From assembly GCF_014490485.1 (NCBI RefSeq), contig NZ_JACTVA010000036.1, forward strand, positions 1 to 57,526: a DNA stretch of 57,526 nt, written 5' to 3'. Origin of the DNA: Teichococcus aerophilus. GTDB taxonomy: Bacteria > Pseudomonadota > Alphaproteobacteria > Acetobacterales > Acetobacteraceae. This document shows positions 43,048 through 51,284 of this stretch, one piece after another. How positions within the stretch are numbered: the stretch's first letter is position 1; each line of letters begins with the position of its first letter. The position numbers and the translations under genes are program-made. The notes under the pieces are model-generated. The model was not told the DNA's origin. It worked only from the letters and a program-made list of their open reading frames with translations, and ran no database searches.

Positions 43048-43818
43048 CTATTGCGGCAGGGCGATGGCGGAGAGCTGGTGGCCGATCGGCCCGCCCCCCG
43101 CCAGGGTGTTGCGGCGATAGCTGAAGAAACGAGCTTCGTCGGCCAGGGTATCGGCAGGTACGATGGCCACGGTGCCGGTGCCCGCCGCGCGCAGCCGGGC
43201 GGCGCAGTAGCCGGCCAGGTCGAACTGCCAGCGGTCCTCCCGCTGGCCGGGGGCGAAGAAGCGGGCGGCATCGGCGCTGGCGGCCAGGGCGGCATCCCGC
43301 ATATCGGGCCCGACCTCGTAGGAAGGCTGGCGGATGCAGGGGCCGACCACGGCGGCGATATCCTGCCGCCGGGCGCCCAGCGCCTCCATGGCGGCGATGG
43401 TGGCTTCCAGCACGCCGCCCACGGCGCCGCGCCAGCCGGCATGGGCGCCGCCGACCACGCCGGCCTTGTGGTCCGCGAACAGGATGGGGCCGCAATCGGC
43501 GGTGACGATGCCCAGCGCCAGGCCAGGGCGGTCCGTCACCATCGCATCCGCCTGCGGGCGCGCATCCAGCGGGATGGGGGCGGTGACGTGCGCGACGGCG
43601 ATGCCGTGCACCTGGGTCAGGCCGGACAGCTTCGCCGGGTCCATCCCGATGGCCTGCATGGCCAGCGCGCGGTTGCGGGCCACCGCGTCGGCATCGTCCT
43701 TGCCGGAGAGCGAGCAGTTCAGGCTGGCAAAGCGGCCGGTGGAGACGCCGCCATTGCGGGTGAAGAAGCCGTGCGGCAGGCCATCCAGGGCCAGGTCGGT
43801 CAGGAACTCGGCGGTCAT
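43048..43818 (-). CDS. pgeF: Peptidoglycan editing factor PgeF (multicopper-oxidase/laccase domain)
   Basis: 256 residues from the ATG at 43818. HGFFTRNGGVSTGRFASLNC near residue 16, TADCGPILFAD and GGAHAGWRGAVGGVLEATI give the zinc-site Cys and His of the YfiH/DUF152 family, and SYRRNTLAGG is near the C-terminus. PgeF removes non-canonical L-Ser from peptidoglycan precursors. Its ATG overlaps the midA stop (ATGA). The lgt-midA-pgeF order is common in Alphaproteobacteria. Confidence 0.93.
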   Translation of the reverse strand: MTAEFLTDLALDGLPHGFFTRNGGVSTGRFASLNCSLSGKDDADAVARNRALAMQAIGMDPAKLSGLTQVHGIAVAHVTAPIPLDARPQADAMVTDRPGLALGIVTADCGPILFADHKAGVVGGAHAGWRGAVGGVLEATIAAMEALGARRQDIAAVVGPCIRQPSYEVGPDMRDAALAASADAARFFAPGQREDRWQFDLAGYCAARLRAAGTGTVAIVPADTLADEARFFSYRRNTLAGGGPIGHQLSAIALPQ

Positions 43819-44852
43819 GCGGGCGATACCTCGAAACCGGGCGGTGCGGGCAATTGGGGATGGCAGAGCGTGAGCGCCTTGAACAGCCGCCCCATGCCTT
43901 CCGGCGCCACCAGCCGCTGGGCGGCGGAGAGCTGCATGCCGGCGGTATGCGGCGCGGCGCGGGCCAGCATGGCGGCGCGAGTCACCAGCCCCAGCGATTG
44001 CAGGAACAGGCCCTGCGGCACCGGCCCATGCGCGGCGGCGCCGGCGGTACGGGCCACGCGGGCGAGTGCGGCGAAATCGACATGGGCGGTGATGTCCACG
44101 CTGCCGGGCTCGGCCAGCGGGTCGGCCGCGTCGTGGCCGGAGAGGGCCTGCAGGCTGTCGCCCAGCCCGCTCTCCGCCGGGCCATAATCCAGGAACAGCG
44201 CCGCGCCGCCCTGGGCCGCCAGCCGGGTGGCGAGGGTGGCGATGAAGCTCTCCGACGCCTGGTTCCATTCCTGGATGGCGCCTTCCGGCGCTTCCACGGG
44301 CAGGGGCGGGTGGTCCTGGGCCGGGGCCTCCATGAAGGCGCCGTCCTGCACGAATCGCTCGGCCCAGCCGGCGCCGCGGCGGACGAACTGGCGGATCGGC
44401 AGCGCGTCCAGAAACTCGTTGCCGAGGATGATGGCGGGGCCGGGCGGCAGGGTCGTGGCGTTGTCGTGCCATGCGGCGACGCCATCGCCCAGTGCCTCGG
44501 CCTGCCGGGCGCGCAGGCTGGGGCTGGTCTCCACCAGATGCACCTGCAGGGCGGCACGGAAGGCCGGCATGGCGCTGGCGATGCCGCGTAGCGCATCCGC
44601 CATCAGCGTGCCGCGTCCAGGGCCGAACTCCACCAGATGCACCGGGGCAGGGGCGCCCATCTGCTGCCAGACCACGGCGGCCCACAGCCCCAGGCACTCG
44701 CCAAAGGCTTGGGACATTTCTGGCGCCGTGGTGAAATCCCCCCGCGCGCCGATCGCCTCCCGCCCCGCGTAATAGGCCGTGGCGGCGCGGGCCATGAAGT
44801 GGTCGAGGCGCTCGGCGCCGCCTAGCGGCGACCTAGGAGGCCGCAGGTTCAA
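43815..44852 (-). CDS. MidA/NDUFAF7-like SAM-dependent methyltransferase
   Basis: 345 residues starting at a TTG at 44852 that overlaps the lgt stop (TTGA); the frame upstream lies wholly inside lgt. DHFMARAATAYYAGREAIGA and GDFTTAPEMSQAFGECLGLW are the family N-terminus. The SAM loop is LVEFGPGRGTLMADALRGI, and GNEFLDALPIRQF follows. The mitochondrial homologue methylates an arginine of complex I subunit NDUFS2; a similar role here is inferred. The stop overlaps pgeF. Confidence 0.9.
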   Translation of the reverse strand: MNLRPPRSPLGGAERLDHFMARAATAYYAGREAIGARGDFTTAPEMSQAFGECLGLWAAVVWQQMGAPAPVHLVEFGPGRGTLMADALRGIASAMPAFRAALQVHLVETSPSLRARQAEALGDGVAAWHDNATTLPPGPAIILGNEFLDALPIRQFVRRGAGWAERFVQDGAFMEAPAQDHPPLPVEAPEGAIQEWNQASESFIATLATRLAAQGGAALFLDYGPAESGLGDSLQALSGHDAADPLAEPGSVDITAHVDFAALARVARTAGAAAHGPVPQGLFLQSLGLVTRAAMLARAAPHTAGMQLSAAQRLVAPEGMGRLFKALTLCHPQLPAPPGFEVSPA

Positions 44853-45658
44853 GCGGGCAGGCCCGCCGGCACCGGCCGCGCGCGCAGCATGAAGAACAGG
44901 CCGACCAGCACCATCGGGATGGAGAGCAACTGCCCCATCGTGGCGCCGCCGAACAGGAAGCCCAGCTGCGCATCCGGCTGGCGGAAGAACTCGCCGATGA
45001 TGCGGGCCAGGCCGTAGCCGGCCAGGAAGGCGCCGGCGGTGAAGCCCAGCCGGGCGCGGATGGCGGGGATGTGGATCAGCGTCTGCACGACGGCCAGCAG
45101 CACCAGCCCCTCCATGCCCGCCTGATACAACTGGCTGGGGTGGCGGGGCAGCGGCCCGCCGGTGGGGAACACCATGGCCCAGGGCACGTCCGACACCCGG
45201 CCCCACAGCTCGCCATTGATGAAGTTGGCCAGCCGGCCGAAGAACAGCCCGACCGGGACGATGGCGCAGATCCGGTCCCCGAATCCGAGGATGCTGATCT
45301 TCTGCTGCCGGCAATAGAGCAGTATGGCCACGATGACGCCGGCGGCGCCGCCATGGAACGACATGCCGCCCTGCCAGACGTAGAACACCTCCCACGGCAC
45401 GCTGAGATAGCGCTCGAACCCGTAGAACAGCACGTAGCCCAGCCGCCCGCCCAGGATGACGCCCAGCACCGCCCAGGTGACGAAGTCATCCACCTGCTGC
45501 TGGGTGGCGACGACGGGGTGCAGCCCCACCAGCCGCTTCATCCACTGCCAGCCGATGACGATGCCGGCGATATAGGCCAGCGCGTACCAGCGGATGGCGA
45601 TGGGCCCGATCTGGATCAGCGTCGGGTCGATGGCGGGAAACGGAATGGCGAGGAACAT
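44849..45658 (-). CDS. lgt: Phosphatidylglycerol-prolipoprotein diacylglyceryl transferase
   Basis: 269 residues, about seven membrane helices. GGMSFHGGAAGVIVAILLYC and the family signature GRLANFINGELWGR are present, with RHPSQLYQAGMEG and the C-terminal GEFFRQPD motif. It adds diacylglycerol to the lipobox cysteine, the first step of lipoprotein maturation. Two predicted lipoproteins in this window (41951 and 52854) would be substrates. It is 11 nt downstream of hldD. Confidence 0.97.
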   Translation of the reverse strand: MFLAIPFPAIDPTLIQIGPIAIRWYALAYIAGIVIGWQWMKRLVGLHPVVATQQQVDDFVTWAVLGVILGGRLGYVLFYGFERYLSVPWEVFYVWQGGMSFHGGAAGVIVAILLYCRQQKISILGFGDRICAIVPVGLFFGRLANFINGELWGRVSDVPWAMVFPTGGPLPRHPSQLYQAGMEGLVLLAVVQTLIHIPAIRARLGFTAGAFLAGYGLARIIGEFFRQPDAQLGFLFGGATMGQLLSIPMVLVGLFFMLRARPVPAGLPA

Positions 45659-45669
45659 GCCCGGCCCTT

Positions 45670-46662
45670 TCAGACGTAGGGGTCGGGCTGGGTCAGGAAG
45701 CGCTGCACGTAGCGCGCCACCCCTTCCTCCAGCCCCGTGGCGGTGCCGGTGAAGCCGGCGGCGCGCAGCCGGTCCATCCGCGCCTGGGTGTAGTACTGGT
45801 ACTTGCCTTCCAAATCGACCGGCATGTCCACGAAGGCGATGTCCGGCTCCTTGCCCAGCGCGGTGTAGATGGCGCGGGTCAGGTCCAGGAAGCTGCGGGC
45901 GGTGCCGGTGCCGACATTGAACAGGCCGGAGACCTGCGGATGGTCCAGCAGCCACAGCATCACCGCCACGCAGTCATCCACATGGACGAAGTCGCGCAAC
46001 TGCTCTCCATCGGCGATGCCCTTGCGGTCGCTGCGGAACAGGGTGGCGGGGTTGCCGGCGTTGATCTGGCGGAACTTGTGCAGCACCACGCTGGCCATGC
46101 GGCCCTTGTGGAATTCGTTCGGCCCATAGACGTTGAAGAACTTCAGCCCGGCCCATTGCGGCGGCGCCTTGCGCCCGCGCGCCAGCAGGTCGGCGATCCG
46201 CCGGTCCGTCGCGTGCTTGGACCAGCCATAGAGGTTCAGCGGCCGCAGCGCGGCCAGCGCTTCGGGCGAGGCATCGTCGTCGAAGCCCTGGTCGCCGCCG
46301 CCATAGGTGGCGCCGGAGGACGCATAGATCAGCGGCACCTCGTTCTCGGCGCACCAGGAGAACAGGCGCAGCGTCATGGAGAGGTTGCTCTCCGCCACCA
46401 GGTCTCCGTCCGTCACCGTCGTGTCGCTGACGGCGCCCAGGTGCAGGATGGCCTTCGGGCGCGGGCTATCGGCCAGCCAGTCCCACAACCGGTCCGGCGG
46501 CAGCAGGCCGGCGATGCCGTGATGGGCCAGATTGCGCCACTTCTCGCGTCCCGTATCGCCGGCGCGCAGCCGGTCCACCACCAGGACTTCCTCCCCCCGC
46601 GCGCACAGAGCCGCGACGAGGTTGGAGCCGATGAAACCGGCCCCTCCGGTCACTAGATACAT
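45670..46662 (-). CDS. hldD: ADP-L-glycero-D-manno-heptose 6-epimerase (extended SDR)
   Basis: 330 residues from the ATG at 46662. The NADP loop is VTGGAGFIGSNLV at the start. ILHLGAVSDTTVTDGDLVAE, the catalytic LYGWSKHATDRR (Tyr and Lys), LKFFNVYGPNEFHKGRMASV and RDFVHVDDCVAVMLWLLD match RfaD/HldD. It epimerises ADP-D-glycero-D-manno-heptose for the LPS inner core. It heads the minus-strand unit hldD-lgt-midA-pgeF and is divergent from ubiK. Confidence 0.93.
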   Translation of the reverse strand: MYLVTGGAGFIGSNLVAALCARGEEVLVVDRLRAGDTGREKWRNLAHHGIAGLLPPDRLWDWLADSPRPKAILHLGAVSDTTVTDGDLVAESNLSMTLRLFSWCAENEVPLIYASSGATYGGGDQGFDDDASPEALAALRPLNLYGWSKHATDRRIADLLARGRKAPPQWAGLKFFNVYGPNEFHKGRMASVVLHKFRQINAGNPATLFRSDRKGIADGEQLRDFVHVDDCVAVMLWLLDHPQVSGLFNVGTGTARSFLDLTRAIYTALGKEPDIAFVDMPVDLEGKYQYYTQARMDRLRAAGFTGTATGLEEGVARYVQRFLTQPDPYV

Positions 46663-46895
46663 GCAGTGAAATCCATGGGCGCGCAGAGCCTTCCGCGATG
46701 CGAAGGTCCAAGTGACTTCATCCAGGGGAGCCGTGCCCGGCGGAACGTATCCGCCCGGCCCCGCTCCCCGGGGTTGTTCCTCGGGCGCGGCGGGTATAGG
46801 CGCCGTGCCGTGACAGCGGCAAGCGCCGATGCCCGGCGGCCCGGCGGCGGGCCGGCTGGCCATGGCGTCCACAGGCAGGGTTTTTGGAGGTTGGG

Positions 46896-47279
46896 ATGAC
46901 GGATTCGAATACCAGCGGCGGCGCGACGGGTGGCACGGCTGGCGGTCCTGGCCGCCGTGGGCGCTTCTTCGACGACCTGGCCGGCGTGGCCGGCGGCGCC
47001 TTCTCGGTGATGGCCGGGGCGCGCGCGGAGATCGAGGCGGCGGTGAAGTCGCAGATGGAAATCCTGGTGCAGAAGCTGGACCTGGTCCGTCGCGAGGACC
47101 TGGACGCCGCCTTGGAAGTGGCCCGCCGGGCGCGCGAGGAATCCACCGCCCTCTCCGCCCGCGTCGCGGCGCTGGAAGCCAAGCTGGGCGGCGAGGCCGA
47201 CGCCACCCCGGGCGGCGATGCCGCGGCCGAGGCGCCGAAGCCGAAGGAAGACCCCAAGGACCCGGCCAGCCTGGCCTGA
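46896..47279 (+). CDS. ubiK: Accessory factor UbiK family protein (BMFP)
   Basis: 127 residues from the ATG at 46896 (GGAGG 7 nt upstream). RFFDDLAGVAGGAFSVMAGA and EIEAAVKSQMEILVQKLDLV, followed by RREDLDAALEVARRAREEST, are the BMFP pattern. A C-terminal coiled coil (SARVAALEAKLGG) drives trimerisation. UbiK assists ubiquinone biosynthesis under air and binds lipids. It is longer than the roughly 80-residue E. coli form, owing to glycine-rich and acidic tails. It is divergent from hldD-lgt-midA-pgeF. Confidence 0.9.
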   Translation: MTDSNTSGGATGGTAGGPGRRGRFFDDLAGVAGGAFSVMAGARAEIEAAVKSQMEILVQKLDLVRREDLDAALEVARRAREESTALSARVAALEAKLGGEADATPGGDAAAEAPKPKEDPKDPASLA

Positions 47280-47292
47280 GGGGCACGAGAGA

Positions 47293-47441
47293 GGGCCAGG
47301 GCCTAGAGGCTGTTATGGACCTGCCGCTAGAAGCTTGATTTTGCAGGCTTTCCGCGCCGAGCCCTTATATAGAAAGTCAAGCAATTTCAGCTGTTTATGG
47401 GTGGTCCATAACAGCCTCTAGTGCCCTGGCCCTTTTCTTTT
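47293..47441 (+). terminator. ubiK terminator with a MITE in its loop
   Basis: The outer stem is GGGCCAGGGC (47293-47302) and GCCCTGGCCC (47423-47432), followed by TTTTCTTTT. With the insert removed, the stem would close on a CTAG loop, a normal intrinsic terminator 13 nt after the ubiK stop. The insertion keeps the stem and adds the element's own inverted repeats to it. Confidence 0.85.
47307..47417. mobile_element. MITE-like element 1 (111 bp, CTAG duplication)
   Basis: The ends carry perfect inverted repeats GAGGCTGTTATGGACC (47306-47321) and GGTCCATAACAGCCTC (47403-47418), flanked by CTAG on both sides (47303-47306, 47418-47421). CTAG is palindromic, so the exact boundary is ambiguous by a base or two. 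There is no ORF inside. A YTAR/TA target and GAGGCTGTT-type ends suggest a non-autonomous IS5-family derivative. Confidence 0.8.
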
Positions 47442-47450
47442 GGGAGGTAG

Positions 47451-47886
47451 GAAGGCCGGGGAAAGAATTCCCCGGACCCCTTTTTTTCTTCGAGTTTGGT
47501 TTTGCACTTTGAGAGCCTGCTTGGAAACTCTGGCGGCTGAGGGCGCGGCCGGGATTTTTAGTGCCAGCGCGGAGGTGGCTTGGCCCAATGCCAGGACATT
47601 GGGCCAAGCCGCTGACAAAGCTGGCGCGGAAAAGCCCGCCGTGACTGATTCGCCTGATTTTCCAAACGGGCTCTGAGGGGCGGGGGTCGTGAAGGCTTAC
47701 TCTCATAAGGCTGAGAGAGGATGCTCGGTTGATATTGAATTGGGTGCCGCAGATTGAACCCAATCGCCAGAGGCCCCGGATCTCTTGCGCGAACCGTGTC
47801 ATTCCAGCGCGACGCCTCGACACGCAGGCCGGCAAAAACTCGAAAAAATGAAGAAGGGGTCCGGGGAATTCTTTCCCCGGCCTTCT
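47451..47886. repeat. GAATTC-hairpin repeat, copy 9 (paired arms, interrupted)
   Basis: Left arm 47451-47496: GAAGGCCGGGGAAAGAATTC, then CCCGGACCCCTTTTTTTCTT. Right arm 47838-47886: AACTCGAAAAAATGAAGAAG, then GGGTCCGGGGAATTCTTTCC. At 436 bp it is longer than other two-arm copies because a 161-bp MITE-like element lies inside. Without it the unit is about 270 bp, the usual size. It lies between convergent ubiK and the PRY-rich gene. Confidence 0.85.
47513..47673. mobile_element. MITE-like element 2 (161 bp, TGA duplication)
   Basis: Left end GAGCCTGCTTGGAAACTC; the right end read inward is GAGCCCGTTTGGAAAATC. TGA is repeated on both sides (47510-47512, 47674-47676), a TNA-type target. The centre is a perfect 14-bp hairpin (GGCTTGGCCCAATG, 47577-47590, with its complement 47597-47610). 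GAGCCTGTT-type ends and TNA duplication are those of the IS1031 group of IS5. No ORF. Confidence 0.75.
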
Positions 47887-47924
47887 TCCCACTTCCCCAG
47901 AGGCGCACCGCCGTCCAGACGCAA

Positions 47925-47954
47925 CGAAGGCCGGGGAGGGTTCCCCGGCCTTCG
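47925..47954. terminator. Strong hairpin next to the PRY-rich gene stop
   Basis: CGAAGGCCGGGGA (47925-47937) pairs perfectly with TCCCCGGCCTTCG (47942-47954) over a GGGT loop: 13 bp. It sits 7 nt beyond the minus-strand stop but lacks a T-tract. The stem sequence is that of the GAATTC-hairpin arms without their tail, so it may be a truncated arm. Confidence 0.6.
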
Positions 47955-47961
47955 CCGTCAT

Positions 47962-48297
47962 TCAGTAACGGTAGTAGCCGCGCGGCGGGCCACGGTAGTA
48001 GCGCGGCGGCGGGCCACGGTGGCGCCAGTGGCCCTGCGGCGGGCCGCGGTAGTAGGCGCGGGGCGGGGCGTAGTAACGGCGCGGCGGCGGGCCGCGGTAG
48101 TAGCCGCGCGGCGGCGGGCCGTAGCGGTAGTACTGCACCGGGGTCACGCCCGGCTGGCCGTGCGTGATGGCGGCGACGGCCGGCGGTGCGGCTTCAGCCG
48201 GGCTCGGCGCGACCATCGCCCCGGCGCCGAGGCCCAGAGCGATCAGCCCTGCGGCTGCGAACCGCTTCAGGCCGGAGAGCGTCAGGAGACGTGGCAT
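47962..48297 (-). CDS. Small secreted Pro/Arg/Tyr-rich repeat protein
   Basis: 111 residues from the ATG at 48297, preferred because GAGGAGG lies 8 nt upstream; an ATG at 48318 is in frame. The signal peptide is about 1-37 (LIALGLGAGAMVAPSPAEA). The mature part is built of degenerate units such as PPPRGYYRG and PPPRRYYAP to the very end (YYRY). It is strongly basic, aromatic and probably disordered. Similar PRY-rich exported proteins occur in alphaproteobacteria without known function. No cysteine and no anchor are present. Confidence 0.75.
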   Translation of the reverse strand: MPRLLTLSGLKRFAAAGLIALGLGAGAMVAPSPAEAAPPAVAAITHGQPGVTPVQYYRYGPPPRGYYRGPPPRRYYAPPRAYYRGPPQGHWRHRGPPPRYYRGPPRGYYRY

Positions 48298-48517
48298 CTG
48301 GTTGTTCCTCCTCGTCATGACCTCTGATTTCGGGGTCGTCTGAGGCGGAACGGTGGCAACGGGCGGGCGAGCGCATGGCCGCCCAACACGAAGCTGTGAG
48401 GCGGCGTGCCGTGTCAGAGGAGCGGCGGTCGTCGGCCAAGCGGGCGCACAGTGCGCGCGACCCAGGCGGCCCCGTAGCGGCCAGGTGGACAGGCTGCCAG
48501 GTATGGCGCGGTACCGG

Positions 48518-49744
48518 TCAGCCTTCGGCGGCGGCGCGGAGGCGGGCCCGGTCCTCCGGCAGGTCGAGCGCCTGCTCGGCCCGCTTCAACGCCAGCGCGG
48601 CCTGGGCTGCGGCTTCCTCGCGGAAGGTTGCGGGGGCCAGAGCGGCCAGCGCGGCAAAGGTCTTCTGCAGGCGGATGGCGACCTCCAGCGTGCCGGCGCC
48701 ATGCCGCGCCACCGGGCCGAAGGCGTCGTCCAGCAGGTCGGCGGCGTCGAGGGCGGGGACGCGGATCTGGGGGTATTCGGTCTCGGGCGGCTGCTCCAGC
48801 GGCCGCGACCAGGCCGCCAGCACCCGCGTCGCGCTGCCCAGCACGCCGATGACGGTGCCGGAGTCGTTGACGGCGGCGGAGAGCGCCTTGTCCGCGATCT
48901 CACCCAGCACGATGAGGCCGAAGCGCGGGTCCTGCTCGAAGGTCCGGTCGGTGCCGATGAGGAAGGCGTCCCGCAGGCGGTCATGCGCCTCGGGTTCCAG
49001 GCCCTCCGGCAGCCAGGCCAGGGGGCGGGCGGGGTGGACGAAGCAGCCGGGCATCGCCGCGACGTCGATGACGCGCTCGCCGGCCTGCCGGGCCAGGCGG
49101 CCGACATCCACATGCTGCACATAGCCGATGGCCGTGGGGTAGAGCGGCACCGGCTGGTGCGTGCCCGGCAGGCGCGGCGCACCACCCAGGAAAGGCGCGC
49201 GCCGCCGGTCCTCGAACGCGGCCAGGGCGGCGGCTTCCACCCGCTCCACCGTCTCCCCCACCCGGCCCATGCGGGAGAGGTGCTGCATCCAGCGCAGCAG
49301 CGTGACGATGATGATGGCGATGACGGCGACGGTGGCGCCCAGCAGCAGCAGCCGCCCGCCCGCCCCGTACAGGCCGCTGGCGAGCGCGATGATGCCGACG
49401 ATGCTGAACATGAAGGCGCCGATGAAGGTGGCCAGCGCGTTCTGCGTCGTCCGGTCCTGCACCAGCAACCGCGTCGCCCGCGGCGAGACGCCGGAGGAGG
49501 CTGAGGCGAGCGCAGACACCAGGATGGTGAGTGAGAAGGTGGTGACCGACAGCATCGAGGAGGCGAGGACCCCCAGGATGTTGCCGGCCGCATCGGCGCC
49601 TACGCGCAGCGCGAAGCCTTCCGGCACCAGCCACTGGAACTCGGCCGCCAGCAAGGCCACCACGATGCCGGCGAAGCAGTAGAGGGCGCTGTGCACCCAG
49701 TTCTGCCGCAGAATTCGCCGGAGAGTCAGTTGCCAGCGCGACAT
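48518..49744 (-). CDS. DUF2254 family membrane protein
   Basis: 408 residues. Four membrane helices lie in the first 150 residues (SALYCFAGIVVALLAAEFQW, MLSVTTFSLTILVSALASAS, NALATFIGAFMFSIVGIIAL, LLLLGATVAVIAIIIVTLLR), then a soluble domain with [20 protein letters not shown] and DPRFGLIVLGEIADKALSAA, then VNDSGTV. This is the DUF2254 pattern; the function is unknown, possibly a channel or transporter. It lies 94 nt after purB on the same strand. Confidence 0.9.
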   Translation of the reverse strand: MSRWQLTLRRILRQNWVHSALYCFAGIVVALLAAEFQWLVPEGFALRVGADAAGNILGVLASSMLSVTTFSLTILVSALASASSGVSPRATRLLVQDRTTQNALATFIGAFMFSIVGIIALASGLYGAGGRLLLLGATVAVIAIIIVTLLRWMQHLSRMGRVGETVERVEAAALAAFEDRRRAPFLGGAPRLPGTHQPVPLYPTAIGYVQHVDVGRLARQAGERVIDVAAMPGCFVHPARPLAWLPEGLEPEAHDRLRDAFLIGTDRTFEQDPRFGLIVLGEIADKALSAAVNDSGTVIGVLGSATRVLAAWSRPLEQPPETEYPQIRVPALDAADLLDDAFGPVARHGAGTLEVAIRLQKTFAALAALAPATFREEAAAQAALALKRAEQALDLPEDRARLRAAAEG

Positions 49745-49838
49745 GGTGGCCCTCTTCCTTGTCTGGAAGACGGCTCAGCTGCCGCCCGGGGGGTGGAACG
49801 CCGGCGGTGGTGTCACCGTTGGCGCCCCCCGGCGGGAA

Positions 49839-51170
49839 TCAGGCGAAGACGCGGGCGAAGATGGTCTCGACGTGGCGGAAGTCGCGCTGCGGGTCGATGG
49901 CACCGTCCAGCGCGGCGGCATCCATCGTGCCGCCCACTTCCGGGTCGGCCAGCAGGTTGTCGCGGAACGACTTGGCGTCCGGCTGGCCCAGCTTGGTCCA
50001 GGTGGCCATGGCGGCGCGCTGCACGGCGGCGTAGGACGCCTCGCGCGACAGGCCCGCCTGCGTCAGCGCCAGCAGCACCTTCTGGCTGTGGACGACGCCG
50101 CCCAGGCTTTCCAGGTTCGCGGCCATCTGCGCCGGGTAGATCGTCAGCTTCTCCATCATCCCCGCCAGGCGGCCCAGGGCGAAGTCCAGCGTGATGGTGG
50201 CGTCGGGGCCGATGAAGCGCTCGACGGAGGAGTGGCTGATATCGCGCTCATGCCACAGCGCCACGTTCTCCAGCGCCGGCATCGCGTAGCCGCGCACCAC
50301 GCGGGCCAAGCCGGTCAGGTTCTCGCTCAGCACCGGGTTGCGCTTGTGCGGCATGGCGGAGGAGCCCTTCTGGCCCGGGTGGAAGTATTCTTCCGCCTCC
50401 CGCACCTCGGAGCGCTGCAGGTGGCGCACTTCCGTCGCCAGCCGCTCGATGGCCGAGGCCACCAGAGCCAGGGCGCAGAAATAGGCTGCGTGCCGGTCGC
50501 GCGGGATGACCTGGGTGGAGGAGGGCTCGACCGCCAGCCCGAGCTTGGCCGCGACGAAATCTTCCACGCGTGGGTCGACACTCGCGAAGGTGCCGACGGG
50601 GCCGGAGATGGCGCAGGTGGCAACCTCGGCGCGGGCGGCGACCACGCGGGCGCGGCAGCGGGCGAATTCGGCGTAATGCCCGGCCAGCTTCAGGCCGAAG
50701 GTCGTCGGCTCGGCATGGATGCCGTGGCTGCGGCCGATGGTCGGCGTGAACTTGTGCTCGATCGCCCGCGCCTTCAGCGCCGCCAGCACGCGGTCCAGAT
50801 CCGCGATCAGGATGTCCGCCGCGCGGGTCAGCTGCACGGACAGGCAGGTGTCCAGCACGTCGGAGCTGGTCATGCCCTGGTGCATGAAGCGGGCGTCCTC
50901 GCCGATGCCTTCGGCCATCCAGGTCAGGAAGGCGATGACGTCGTGGCGGGTCACGCCCTCGATCTCGTCGATCCGGGCGATGTCGGCAGCGGAGATCGCG
51001 GCGGCGCGGGGGGCGCCCTTCTCGCGGATCACCTTGGCGGACTCGGCGGGGATGGTGCCCAGCTCGCCCATCTTCTCGGCCGCCAGCGCTTCAATCTCGA
51101 ACCAGATCTGGTAGCGGGTCTCGGATGACCAGATCGCAGCCATTTCGGGGCGGGAGTAGCGCGGAACCAT
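49839..51170 (-). CDS. purB: Adenylosuccinate lyase
   Basis: 443 residues, the short bacterial form. The fumarase/aspartase signature is [20 protein letters not shown] near residue 270, and [20 protein letters not shown] (near 104) and [20 protein letters not shown] (near 148) form the rest of the active site. It catalyses two steps of purine synthesis, releasing fumarate from SAICAR and from adenylosuccinate. It is divergent from the first terC-like gene across 114 nt. Confidence 0.97.
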   Translation of the reverse strand: MVPRYSRPEMAAIWSSETRYQIWFEIEALAAEKMGELGTIPAESAKVIREKGAPRAAAISAADIARIDEIEGVTRHDVIAFLTWMAEGIGEDARFMHQGMTSSDVLDTCLSVQLTRAADILIADLDRVLAALKARAIEHKFTPTIGRSHGIHAEPTTFGLKLAGHYAEFARCRARVVAARAEVATCAISGPVGTFASVDPRVEDFVAAKLGLAVEPSSTQVIPRDRHAAYFCALALVASAIERLATEVRHLQRSEVREAEEYFHPGQKGSSAMPHKRNPVLSENLTGLARVVRGYAMPALENVALWHERDISHSSVERFIGPDATITLDFALGRLAGMMEKLTIYPAQMAANLESLGGVVHSQKVLLALTQAGLSREASYAAVQRAAMATWTKLGQPDAKSFRDNLLADPEVGGTMDAAALDGAIDPQRDFRHVETIFARVFA

Positions 51171-51284
51171 AGGGGCGATCCTTGGAAGGGGGAGGGCGGC
51201 AGGGGTGTGGCCCCTCCGGTTCCGGTTGACAAGCCCGGCCCAAGCAAGCGATGGCGCATTCTCTTACGCCGGGATGCGAACAAC

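Noticed and set aside
47962..48297. CRISPR-like short repeats (GGCGGCGGGCC...) on the plus strand
   Set aside because: The periodicity is the codon-level repeat of the PRY-rich protein, with no spacers and irregular spacing.
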